DNA from: Alphaproteobacteria bacterium
Lineage (GTDB): Bacteria; Pseudomonadota; Alphaproteobacteria; Rickettsiales; UBA8987
Assembly (NCBI GenBank): GCA_003531345.1
Contig: DQGZ01000064.1
Location: 1 to 16,933, forward strand
Length of the DNA stretch: 16,933 nt
Direction of reading: 5' to 3'
Shown here: positions 10,066-16,362 of the stretch, one piece after another
Numbering within the stretch: the first letter of the stretch is position 1
Layout: every line of letters starts with the position of its first letter
Translations under genes and position numbers: made by a program
Notes under the pieces: generated by a model
Told to the model about the DNA's origin: nothing
What the model saw: the letters and a program-made list of their open reading frames with translations, nothing else
Databases searched by the model: none

Positions 10066-11415
10066 ATGAAATCATCAGTAAAAATATTTTTGATATTTTT
10101 TATTTTGGCGCTAACCTTCAATGGTTTTGCAGCTGAGACTGACCGTTCATATAATGTCAGACCAGCAGACCTTACAGATATAGCGCCGCATGAATATAAC
10201 CATATAAGCAATAAAAAGCAGGACAGTGCAGGCGGACTTTATATGTGCCTGAAAACCGCTTATTGGAAGAACGTTCTGGGGCAGGGTGCTATTCCCGTTC
10301 CTAAATATCCTTGTAATTATATCCTCAAACAAGAGGACTGGGACTTAAACCATATAGATATAACCCCAAGCCCGATATATCTTGATAAATTCCGTGGCCC
10401 TGATGTTCTTAACCCATGTGCATCGCTGGGTTCAAAATATACCAATAATTACTGGGATCATGGCGTTGGAAATGATGAGGGGCTTGGTATAAACTTCAAG
10501 GATTTCTGTAAGACCATCCGTGATAATTATGGCGTAGATAATAAATTTCATGAAAATCCAGAAAAGAACAAAACCTACACCTTGCTTGCCTCACTTATCT
10601 TCCCGAATGCCTTTGCACAAACCTATAGTTCCCTGAGCCTGTCAAACTATAAGTCATGCAACAGTGTATTCAAAGCTTTTGAAAGAAGTGGCAACAGCCA
10701 GTTAAATAAAGATGATGCCATAAGCGTGGATAGCTGTATTTCATCATGTGAAACAGCGCCACCAACACTTAAGGCAAGGCAATATTGCGGTGTTGATGAA
10801 TGTATTTCCGAAAGCGCTTCAATGAACAAGCCGTCTGACTGGTGCTGTACCCTAGCAGATTATTGGCATAAAAAACCAGAGATAGACATAAACCCACTGG
10901 CAAAAGTAAGAAAGATGTGTGATGGTAGGGAGCGGGAAAATCTGCAATACTGCCTGAGGTCATTCTCAACAAGCGGAAAAATGCCGCAAACTTGCTGCAA
11001 ATATTCAACGCTTATTTCTAATTACAGTCCAAAGGCGGGGCAAGATGTTAACCGCTATTGTGGCTCATATAACGCTGCTAAGCAGTGCCTTGCAATTTTT
11101 GATAAAAAAGGCGTTGTTGACAATAGCTGCTGCACCATGAATTATAATTACTCTGGCAAAATTGAGTTTGCGCCATTGATGGAAAATTATTCGCCATCGT
11201 GGAAGAATTATCTTTATCGTAAGATCAATGACACTTGTAATGTTCAGAAGGTAGTGAAGGACAATAATGTTCAAATATGTGCAAAGAATATACAGGAAAA
11301 AAGGAAGCCTTCTGTTGAATGCTGCATCGCTTATCACACGGGTGACCTAATACCCAATATGGTTGGCCTTTCATACTCCCAGATAGAAAAATTCTGCTAT
11401 CCTGAAAAATATTGA
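10066..11415 (+). CDS. Secreted cysteine-rich repeat protein, unrecognised family (449 aa)
   Basis: The ATG at 10066 lies 3 bases after the stop of the giant CDS, which suggests translational coupling. Residues 1-23 form a clear Sec signal peptide: Lys near the start, a hydrophobic core 'IFLIFFILALTF', and a small-residue cleavage region near 'GFAA'. The mature protein is therefore probably periplasmic or exported. Residues 224-445 are Cys-rich with four CC pairs (260-261, 310-311, 355-356, 419-420). Each pair is preceded by a Cys exactly 14 positions earlier, giving C-x13-CC four times. Residues about 50-150 hold 'MCLKTAYWKNV', which weakly resembles 'VCVLKNGYWNQV' near the C-terminus of the giant protein. 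The function is unknown. Its secretion and its place directly behind the giant gene suggest the two proteins act together. Confidence 0.88.
   Translation: MKSSVKIFLIFFILALTFNGFAAETDRSYNVRPADLTDIAPHEYNHISNKKQDSAGGLYMCLKTAYWKNVLGQGAIPVPKYPCNYILKQEDWDLNHIDITPSPIYLDKFRGPDVLNPCASLGSKYTNNYWDHGVGNDEGLGINFKDFCKTIRDNYGVDNKFHENPEKNKTYTLLASLIFPNAFAQTYSSLSLSNYKSCNSVFKAFERSGNSQLNKDDAISVDSCISSCETAPPTLKARQYCGVDECISESASMNKPSDWCCTLADYWHKKPEIDINPLAKVRKMCDGRERENLQYCLRSFSTSGKMPQTCCKYSTLISNYSPKAGQDVNRYCGSYNAAKQCLAIFDKKGVVDNSCCTMNYNYSGKIEFAPLMENYSPSWKNYLYRKINDTCNVQKVVKDNNVQICAKNIQEKRKPSVECCIAYHTGDLIPNMVGLSYSQIEKFCYPEKY
10735..11400 (+). repeat. Four tandem C-x13-CC cysteine modules
   Basis: Within the 449-residue protein, Cys246/260-261, Cys296/310-311, Cys341/355-356 and Cys405/419-420 all show exactly 13 residues between the single Cys and the CC pair. 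Each module opens with another Cys (241, 285, 332, 391) and the last closes with Cys444. Apart from the cysteines the sequence is little conserved, which points to an old duplication held by disulfide or metal constraints. Confidence 0.85.
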
Positions 11416-11438
11416 AAAATCACCCCACTAAAATTTCT

Positions 11439-11906
11439 ATGTCATTAAAGATATTGTTCGTTTGCCTTGGTAATATATGTCGCAGCCCTACTGCTCAGGG
11501 TGTGATGGAGAAACTACTTGCCGATGCTGGTTTAAGCCATGCGGTAATAGTTGATTCTGCAGGAACTTCTGCCTACCATATAGGCGCAAAACCAGATCAG
11601 AGAAGTATTTTAGCAGCTAAAAAACGTGGTTATGAAATTTCAGGGCAGCGTGCCAGAAGGGTTGAATTTGAAGACTTTAATGATTTTAACCTTATTCTTG
11701 CGGCGGATAGTTCAAACCTTTCAAGCCTTCTGGAAGACGCCCCGCATGAAGCCAGAAATAAAATAAAACTAATACTGGACTATTCAAACTGTAAAACAAA
11801 AGATATACCAGACCCATATTACGGCGGAGAAGCTGGGTTTAATAATGTTCTAGACCTGCTGGAAGATGCCTGCAGAAATATAATTAAACAAGAGGTCTGT
11901 AGTTAG
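11439..11906 (+). CDS. Low-molecular-weight protein tyrosine phosphatase
   Basis: This is a cytosolic phosphatase of the LMW-PTP family, which removes phosphate from tyrosine through a cysteinyl-phosphate intermediate. From the ATG at 11439 the protein has 155 residues, the usual family length, and begins 'MSLKILFVCLGNICRSPTAQ'. The P-loop C-x5-R-S is Cys9 to Arg15/Ser16, and the general acid Asp125 sits in the 'DPYY' motif. A TTG at 11412 would add nine residues and overlap the upstream stop, but those residues are not family-like and neither start has a clear Shine-Dalgarno. The ATG start is preferred. The physiological substrate cannot be told. In other bacteria such genes often sit with polysaccharide tyrosine kinases, but none is seen here, and the link to the secreted genes just upstream is uncertain. 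Confidence 0.93.
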   Translation: MSLKILFVCLGNICRSPTAQGVMEKLLADAGLSHAVIVDSAGTSAYHIGAKPDQRSILAAKKRGYEISGQRARRVEFEDFNDFNLILAADSSNLSSLLEDAPHEARNKIKLILDYSNCKTKDIPDPYYGGEAGFNNVLDLLEDACRNIIKQEVCS

Positions 11907-11974
11907 GTGGTAGACGCAAGGTTGATAATAAGAAGTTTTTAAAACTGCTTGCATAAATTTAAGTTTGTTTTATG

Positions 11975-12010
11975 AAAGCCAGACAAAAGTAATAGGAGTT
12001 GGCTTTTGTT
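11975..12010 (+). terminator. Possible weak terminator after the phosphatase gene
   Basis: Two mutually exclusive 7-bp hairpins can form: AAAGCCA (11975-11981) with TGGCTTT (12000-12006), or ACAAAAG (11983-11989) with CTTTTGT (12004-12010). Only a short T-rich run follows, so termination would be weak. The rest of the 155-base gap before the tRNA shows no gene. Confidence 0.25.
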
Positions 12011-12061
12011 TCAGCTTGATTAGGTGCAGATTTGGTTTTTTACCCTCTGCCTTTGATTTAT

Positions 12062-12137
12062 AGGGGTGTAGCTCAGTTGGTAGAGTACCGGTCTCCAAAA
12101 CCGGGTGTCGTGGGTTCGAGCCCCTCCGCCCCTGCCA
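12062..12137 (+). tRNA. tRNA-Trp (anticodon CCA)
   Basis: A complete 76-base cloverleaf is present. The acceptor stem AGGGGTG pairs with CGCCCCT (12127-12133), with one G-T pair. The anticodon stem CCGGT/ACCGG (12088-12092, 12100-12104) closes the loop CTCCAAA, with anticodon CCA at 12095-12097. The T arm is GTGGGTTCGAGCCCC-like. The 3' CCA is encoded (12135-12137) after discriminator G. It lies 122 bases before secE, the usual tRNA-Trp / secE / nusG order in many proteobacteria, and may share a transcript with them. Confidence 0.97.
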
Positions 12138-12203
12138 CTCATCAGGTTTCAGGTGCCAGAGGTCAGGCGCCAGCGCTGGTTGAGTTTGTTTCAAGCTTCA
12201 GGA

Positions 12204-12234
12204 GTCAGGTTTCATTAATATTATGAAACCTGAC
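12204..12234 (+). repeat. Perfect 12-bp inverted repeat between tRNA-Trp and secE
   Basis: GTCAGGTTTCAT (12204-12215) pairs perfectly with ATGAAACCTGAC (12223-12234) around a 7-base AT loop. Related words (CAGGTTTCAGG, AGGTCAGG, CTGAAACCTGA) recur from 12141 to 12250, so the whole spacer looks like a decayed repeat. There is no T-run, so it is not a classic terminator. It could be a processing hairpin separating tRNA from mRNA. Confidence 0.7.
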
Positions 12235-12259
12235 ATCTGAAACCTGAAATCTAAATATA

Positions 12260-12442
12260 ATGAATCCGATAAACTTTTTTAAAGAAGTTAAGCAGGAAGG
12301 CTCAAAAGTTACTTGGGCAACCCGCAAGGAAACTACGGCTATAACTATAACAGTGTTGATACTGGTGGTTATATCTTCTGCGTTCTTTTTTCTGGCTGAC
12401 TGGCTTATTTATACGGTTATCGGCAAGATATTGGGTTACTAA
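12260..12442 (+). CDS. secE: Preprotein translocase subunit SecE
   Basis: This is the small essential subunit of the SecYEG channel in the inner membrane. It clamps SecY during protein export. The 60-residue product is the short one-helix form usual in alphaproteobacteria. It starts with the family's amphipathic cytosolic part, 'FFKEVKQEGSKVTWATRKET' (residues 6-25), followed by a single transmembrane helix (about 28-53). The ATG at 12260 has no obvious Shine-Dalgarno (AAATATA precedes it). The downstream nusG, 85 bases away, confirms the call. Export through this channel would be needed for the secreted Cys-rich protein encoded upstream. Confidence 0.95.
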   Translation: MNPINFFKEVKQEGSKVTWATRKETTAITITVLILVVISSAFFFLADWLIYTVIGKILGY

Positions 12443-12461
12443 GCCCCGAGTTCTGAGTTAC

Positions 12462-12520
12462 TAGTTGTCAGTTGTTAGTAAATTCTAAACTAACAACTAA
12501 CAACTAACAACTAACAACTA
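12462..12520 (+). repeat. Heptamer tandem repeat and long hairpin between secE and nusG
   Basis: CTAACAA is repeated four times without error, plus three bases (12490-12520). It ends where the nusG Shine-Dalgarno AGGA (12520-12523) begins. The left arm (12462-12479) contains GTTGTTAGT and pairs with 12489-12506 around a 9-base loop, with 17 of 18 positions matched. Because the right side is periodic, the hairpin can form in several registers shifted by seven bases. It lies in the leader of nusG and could affect its translation or mRNA stability. That role is inference. Confidence 0.85.
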
Positions 12521-12527
12521 GGATATA

Positions 12528-13064
12528 ATGACACAAGCTAAATGGTACATAGTTAATGCGGCATCGGGTTCAGAAAAAAAAGCTGCTGAGGCAATAAAGG
12601 AAAGGGCGGTAAAAAAAGGCATTGATGGCCTTTTTGAAGAAATATCCGTTCCTACGGAGTCATATCTGGAAGTTAAGCGTGGCAAAAAGGTTCAGTCTGA
12701 GCGCAGGTTCCTGCCAGGTTATGTATTAGTAAAAATGGTGATGAATGATGAGACATGGCAGCTGGTTAAAAACACGCCAAAAATCACTGGCTTTCTAGGT
12801 GGTGGCGGTGCTAAACCGCAGCCTATATCAGAAAGAGAGGCGATGAATATATTGAAACAGGTTGAAGACGGCAAAAAAGCTCCAAAAAGTAAAGTTTCTT
12901 TCCATGTGGGTGATTCTGTTAAAATTATCGATGGTGCTTTTGAGTCTTTCGTTGGAAGCGTTGAAGAAGTTGATGAAGATGGTGGAAAACTTAAAGTTGC
13001 GGTTTCTATATTCGGTCGCGCAACCCCAGTTGAGCTTGCTTTTAGTCAGGTTGAAAAAGGCTGA
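12528..13064 (+). CDS. nusG: Transcription termination/antitermination factor NusG
   Basis: NusG binds RNA polymerase, suppresses pausing, and links it to Rho or to ribosomal protein S10. The 178-residue length is normal. The N-terminal NGN domain covers about residues 5-110, opening with 'KWYIVNAASGSEKKA' and containing the family motif 'RRFLPGYVLVKM' (59-70). A C-terminal KOW domain (about 125-177) contains 'VGDSVKIIDGAFESFVGSVEEV'. AGGA four bases before the ATG fixes the start. It follows secE, as expected. Unusually, the next gene is a methyltransferase-like gene, not rplK, so the ribosomal protein / rpoB cluster appears to have been separated from nusG here. Confidence 0.97.
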   Translation: MTQAKWYIVNAASGSEKKAAEAIKERAVKKGIDGLFEEISVPTESYLEVKRGKKVQSERRFLPGYVLVKMVMNDETWQLVKNTPKITGFLGGGGAKPQPISEREAMNILKQVEDGKKAPKSKVSFHVGDSVKIIDGAFESFVGSVEEVDEDGGKLKVAVSIFGRATPVELAFSQVEKG

Positions 13065-13095
13065 TATTAACAGAAATATTAAAAAAGGATACTAA

Positions 13096-13848
13096 ATGGG
13101 ATTAAAGCATTTAAAGAAATATGTATTAACCCCTAAGTCTGCCTTAAAGCACAGGGCGTTGAAGCTTAAGGAACAGTCGCAAAGAAGTTTTAACCTGATA
13201 AAAAATCGTATTTCAGGTGATTATACCCCGAAAATAATTCCAGTTTCATTTGAAGGTAAACTACCAAGATATAACCTGATAAATGCTGCGATAAAAGAGT
13301 TTGGCTATAAAAAATATCTTGAGATAGGATGTTTTCGTGATGAGTGCTTCAGCCAGATAAGTTGTGATTACAAAGTAGGCGTAGATCCGCAAAGCGGTGG
13401 CACTGTAAGGTTAACCAGTGATGATTTTTTTCTGCAAAATAATGAGAAATTTGATTTTATATTTATTGATGGCCTGCATATTTATGAGCAGGTGAGAAAA
13501 GATATTCTAAATGCGCTAAAAGTGCTGAATGATGGCGGTATAATAATGCTGCATGATTGCCTGCCGACCAGATATTCCTACCAGACGGTTCCGCCAGAAC
13601 ACCTGATATGGAATGGTGATGTGTGGAAAGCTTTTGTGGAAGCCAGAAGCTGGGCGGATGTTGATGGCGCAGTATGCTTGATAGATTGTGGTATAGGCAT
13701 GTTAAAAAAACGTACTAATTCAAATAAACTTAACTTCCCAGAAAATACTGATTTTAAAAATCTTAAATACGCAGATCTGGCAGATAATTACAAGCAATGG
13801 CTTAACCCAGTTGAGTTTGATGATTGGAAAAATTTTGCGAATTCATAA
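13096..13848 (+). CDS. Class I SAM-dependent methyltransferase-like protein (250 aa)
   Basis: A Rossmann-type methyltransferase is indicated by 'YLEIGCF' (residues 74-80, SAM-binding motif I), 'GVDPQS' with acidic Asp97 (95-100), 'FDFIFIDGLHIYE' (119-131), and 'LNDGGIIMLHDC' (144-155). The pattern resembles the Methyltransf_24 group, often found near glycosyltransferase or surface polysaccharide genes. The glycine motif is short (EIGCF, not ExGxGxG), as usual for that group. The Lys/Arg-rich N-terminus (1-45) lies before the fold and has no signal peptide. AAGGAT about six bases before the ATG supports the start. It begins 31 bases after nusG and may be read through from it. The substrate is unknown. 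Confidence 0.8.
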   Translation: MGLKHLKKYVLTPKSALKHRALKLKEQSQRSFNLIKNRISGDYTPKIIPVSFEGKLPRYNLINAAIKEFGYKKYLEIGCFRDECFSQISCDYKVGVDPQSGGTVRLTSDDFFLQNNEKFDFIFIDGLHIYEQVRKDILNALKVLNDGGIIMLHDCLPTRYSYQTVPPEHLIWNGDVWKAFVEARSWADVDGAVCLIDCGIGMLKKRTNSNKLNFPENTDFKNLKYADLADNYKQWLNPVEFDDWKNFANS

Positions 13849-13857
13849 TATTGCCGT

Positions 13858-13979
13858 ATCCGTCATTGTGAGCGTACGCGCTCCACTGCACAAGTGTTAG
13901 TGCGAGCAATCCATCAAAAATAAAGTCTGGCATGTGATGGTGGATTAGTTCGTCGCACTCGCTCTTCACAATTACGGAT
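13858..13979. repeat. 122-bp palindromic repeat element (CATTGTGAGCG / GCAATCCA type)
   Basis: The outer arms ATCCGTCATTGTGAGCG (13858-13874) and CGCTCTTCACAATTACGGAT (13960-13979) are inverted copies with one mismatch and a 2-base insertion. Inner arms also pair: AATCCA with TGGATT and AGTGCGA with TCGCACT. This matches the widespread intergenic palindromes of several alphaproteobacteria. It sits between the methyltransferase and the 204-residue gene. A fragment of the same family is at 16753-16787. Confidence 0.75.
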
Positions 13980-14035
13980 AATTATAATTACCCTCCCTTC
14001 CTGCAAGCGAGTAGAGTAATTATATACCAAACTTC

Positions 14036-14067
14036 TTGCATTTAAATTTTTGCTAAATACTATTTAG
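14036..14067 (+). promoter_or_regulatory. Candidate promoter with overlapping dyad for the 204-aa gene
   Basis: TTGCAT (14036-14041) and TACTAT (14058-14063) are separated by 16 bases, a plausible but weak sigma70-type pair. The -10 lies inside the perfect dyad CTAAAT-ACT-ATTTAG (14053-14067), which looks like an operator for a dimeric repressor. The coding start is 29 bases further on. Confidence 0.35.
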
Positions 14068-14095
14068 AATAGTTAATTGCTATGGGTGGTTAGAT

Positions 14096-14710
14096 ATGCT
14101 TGCAGGGGCGGAATATGAAAAGATAATAGAATCTATTTCAAAGCGAATTATTGAGCTTAACGGTTACCCAAAAAATAACCCAGCAAATCATCAGTATGAA
14201 TTTTTTAATGACAACAAAAAAGTAGAGCCTTACCAGTTCCGCACTTTTATACATGGCAATGAGGACAGGATTGGGAGGGTTAATGCAATAGTTTATATTG
14301 GTATTTCAAACCTTCCATACAAGTCAAATGATCAGAAAATCTATGATGATTCAATAATTGAAGGCGATCTTATATATAAAGCTGTGAAGGAAATATTGAG
14401 AGAAGTTATTGGCATAGCTATAAATTATGAAAATGACATTACTCAGATAATTGTTCCGCAGGGCGCTGAGGAAGTGGTTACTTCACTCACCAATCTTGTA
14501 TATAATGTTATAAATTGCCTGAATCGCAAATGCCGTAAACATTTGAATGAGTTAAGTGCTGATAAGAAAATATATTGTTATGATGTGAATGTTGGCCTAA
14601 AGCGTGAGAGTTTTAAGATGCATTTAGAAATTGGAGCAGACACAAATATCAACCTGATATATAACCACAGCCCAAAGCTAAAAGAGTCAGCGCTAGAGGC
14701 TATGGGTTAA
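14096..14710 (+). CDS. Hypothetical protein (204 aa)
   Basis: I do not recognise this protein. It appears soluble: no signal peptide, no membrane segment, and a mixed alpha/beta look with many charged residues. The pattern is a helical start (about 5-20), a strand-like 'RVNAIVYIGISNLPY' (about 61-75), helices near 88-105 and 123-145, and an Ile/Asn-rich end. The start ATG at 14096 has only a loose GGTGG upstream. Codon use resembles its neighbours, so nothing suggests recent transfer. It stands alone between a palindromic repeat and enolase and probably has its own promoter with a dyad operator. It could be a lineage-specific gene. Confidence 0.75.
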   Translation: MLAGAEYEKIIESISKRIIELNGYPKNNPANHQYEFFNDNKKVEPYQFRTFIHGNEDRIGRVNAIVYIGISNLPYKSNDQKIYDDSIIEGDLIYKAVKEILREVIGIAINYENDITQIIVPQGAEEVVTSLTNLVYNVINCLNRKCRKHLNELSADKKIYCYDVNVGLKRESFKMHLEIGADTNINLIYNHSPKLKESALEAMG

Positions 14711-14765
14711 TTTAGAGCCAGAAATATAAAATAGAATTTTCAATAGATGTGAAAAAAGATATAAT

Positions 14766-14782
14766 ATCTGTCGGCAGATTTT
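14766..14782 (+). terminator. Possible weak terminator after the 204-aa gene
   Basis: ATCTG (14766-14770) and CAGAT (14775-14779) form a 5-bp stem with a TCGG tetraloop and are followed by TTT. The stem is short, so this is a tentative call. It lies 56 bases after the stop codon. Confidence 0.3.
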
Positions 14783-14836
14783 ACAGGAATATATTCCTTG
14801 ATATTGAAGATATCAAAACCAGATAAACTATCTGAC

Positions 14837-14865
14837 TTTACACTTTAAAGCTTTTTATATATAAG
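14837..14865 (+). promoter_or_regulatory. Sigma70-type promoter of eno
   Basis: TTTACA (14837-14842, five of six consensus) and TATAAG (14860-14865, five of six) are separated by exactly 17 bases. Transcription would start near 14872, giving a leader of about 25 bases before the enolase ATG. The perfect dyad CAGATA-AAC-TATCTG (14820-14834) ends two bases before the -35 and may be a regulator site. Confidence 0.65.
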
Positions 14866-14896
14866 CCTCACATAATTAACGCAATTTCATATAAAA

Positions 14897-16165
14897 ATGG
14901 CAGAAATTACCGCAGTATTCGCAAGGGAAATTCTTGATTCCAGAGGTAACCCAACAGTTGAAGTGGATGTTCAGTTAAGTGACGGCGCATTTGGCCGTGC
15001 GGCTGTTCCCTCAGGCGCTTCTACTGGCAGCCTTGAGGCGCTGGAACTGCGTGATAATGATAAGGCAAGATATTTAGGTAAAGGTGTATTGAAAGCCTGT
15101 GAGAACGTGAATGGCGAAATAGCTGATGCGCTTATTGGTATGGATGCTTCTTGGCAGGAATCCATTGATAAAGCAATGATACAGTTGGACGGAACTGAGA
15201 ATAAAGGTCGTTTGGGTGCTAATGCCATTCTTGGCGCATCACTTGCAGTTGCTAAGGCAGCTGCGGCTTCCACGGGGCAGATGTTATGCACTTACCTAGG
15301 CGGCTTAAATGGTAACACGTTACCTGTTCCTATGATGAACATCATTAATGGCGGCGCACATGCAGACAACCCAATAGATATTCAGGAATTCATGATAATG
15401 CCAATTAGCGCCCGCAATATCCGTGATGCTATTCGTATGGGTGCGGAAGTATTCCATAATTTAAAAAAACGCCTTTCAACTGGTGGATTTTCAACAGCAG
15501 TGGGTGATGAAGGCGGTTTTGCCCCAGCGCTTAAAAGCAGCAAGGAAGCTTTAGATTATATAATGACAGCGATAGTTGATGCTGGCTATGTTCCTGGTGA
15601 AGATATTGTTTTAGCGCTTGATGCTGCATCAACGGAGTTCTATAAAGAAGGCAAATATCATTTAGAAGGTGAAGGTAAAGTTCTCAATTCAGAAGAGATA
15701 GTTGAATATTATAAAGACCTCTGCAAACAATACCCTATAAAATCTATTGAAGACGCATGCAGTGAAGGCGATAGGGAAGGCTGGAAGCTGATAACCAAAG
15801 AGCTTGGCAAAAAAGTGCAATTAGTGGGCGATGACCTATTCGTTACCAACCCTAAGATATTACGGGAAGGTATTGCTGATGGCTTGGCTAATTCAATACT
15901 TGTAAAAGTTAACCAGATAGGCACATTAAGTGAAACATTACAAGCGGTAAGAATTGCTAAGGAGGCGGGCTATACCTCAGTTCTTTCGCACCGTTCTGGT
16001 GAAACAGAAGATACCACAATTTCACACATAGCAGTTGCAACTAATTGCGGGCAAATTAAAACTGGCTCACTTTCAAGGGCAGACAGAACAGCAAAATATA
16101 ACGAACTTATAAGAATTGAAGAGTTTTTGAACTCTCCTAGATATGCAGGTAAGGTGTTTGGTTGA
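14897..16165 (+). CDS. eno: Enolase (phosphopyruvate hydratase)
   Basis: Enolase converts 2-phosphoglycerate to phosphoenolpyruvate in cytosolic glycolysis, using two Mg2+ ions. The 422-residue product is full length, from 'EITAVFAREILDSRGNPTVE' to 'RYAGKVFG'. By alignment with known enolases, the metal ligands are Asp242, Glu285 and Asp312, the catalytic pair is Glu205 ('GDEGGF') and Lys337 ('LVKVNQIGT'), and substrate contacts include His155, Glu164, His365 ('SHRSGETED') and Lys388. One oddity is 'SIEDACSEGD', where most enolases have 'SIEDG' followed by a hydrophobic residue. The metal-binding Glu is kept, so activity is expected. The ATG at 14897 lacks a clear Shine-Dalgarno, but family alignment fixes it. 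It appears to be a single-gene transcript from its own promoter. Confidence 0.98.
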   Translation: MAEITAVFAREILDSRGNPTVEVDVQLSDGAFGRAAVPSGASTGSLEALELRDNDKARYLGKGVLKACENVNGEIADALIGMDASWQESIDKAMIQLDGTENKGRLGANAILGASLAVAKAAAASTGQMLCTYLGGLNGNTLPVPMMNIINGGAHADNPIDIQEFMIMPISARNIRDAIRMGAEVFHNLKKRLSTGGFSTAVGDEGGFAPALKSSKEALDYIMTAIVDAGYVPGEDIVLALDAASTEFYKEGKYHLEGEGKVLNSEEIVEYYKDLCKQYPIKSIEDACSEGDREGWKLITKELGKKVQLVGDDLFVTNPKILREGIADGLANSILVKVNQIGTLSETLQAVRIAKEAGYTSVLSHRSGETEDTTISHIAVATNCGQIKTGSLSRADRTAKYNELIRIEEFLNSPRYAGKVFG

Positions 16166-16292
16166 TTGATTATATTTATATTTACTGCCTGTTATAGCTT
16201 TCAGTAAGGTGCTAACACTGATGGATAAGGAGTAAGAGTCTTTTTAACCTTGCTATACTTAGCTAAGCCCTCCCTGATTTTAGGAAATTTTG

Positions 16293-16324
16293 TTAATGAT
16301 TTGTTAATAAACTTATGCTATAAT
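16293..16324 (+). promoter_or_regulatory. Extended -10 promoter with overlapping CtrA-like box
   Basis: TGCTATAAT gives a perfect extended -10 (TATAAT at 16319-16324). TTAA-N7-TTAA (16293-16307) covers where a -35 would lie, the usual place for activation by the alphaproteobacterial cell-cycle regulator CtrA. The start codon of the 78-aa ORF is 38 bases after the -10. A second extended -10, TGCTATACT, lies further up (16251-16259) beside the palindrome CTTAGCTAAG (16258-16267). The CtrA reading is inference, because about one such box is expected by chance per window at this base composition. Confidence 0.45.
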
Positions 16325-16362
16325 GTGGGTATTAGGAATTTAATATAAATTATAGGTTTTTT

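Noticed and set aside
11412..11438. TTG start for the phosphatase gene
   Set aside because: The nine extra residues are not part of the family. The ATG at 11439 places the catalytic Cys at position 9, as usual.
12032..12226. 64-codon ORF across the tRNA
   Set aside because: It overlaps a well-formed tRNA-Trp, and its sequence follows the tRNA and repeat composition.
12490..12520. CRISPR-like array
   Set aside because: The units are only 7 bases and directly adjacent, without spacers. This is a simple tandem repeat.
12862..13095. 77-codon ORF overlapping nusG
   Set aside because: It is a shadow frame inside the KOW domain region of nusG.
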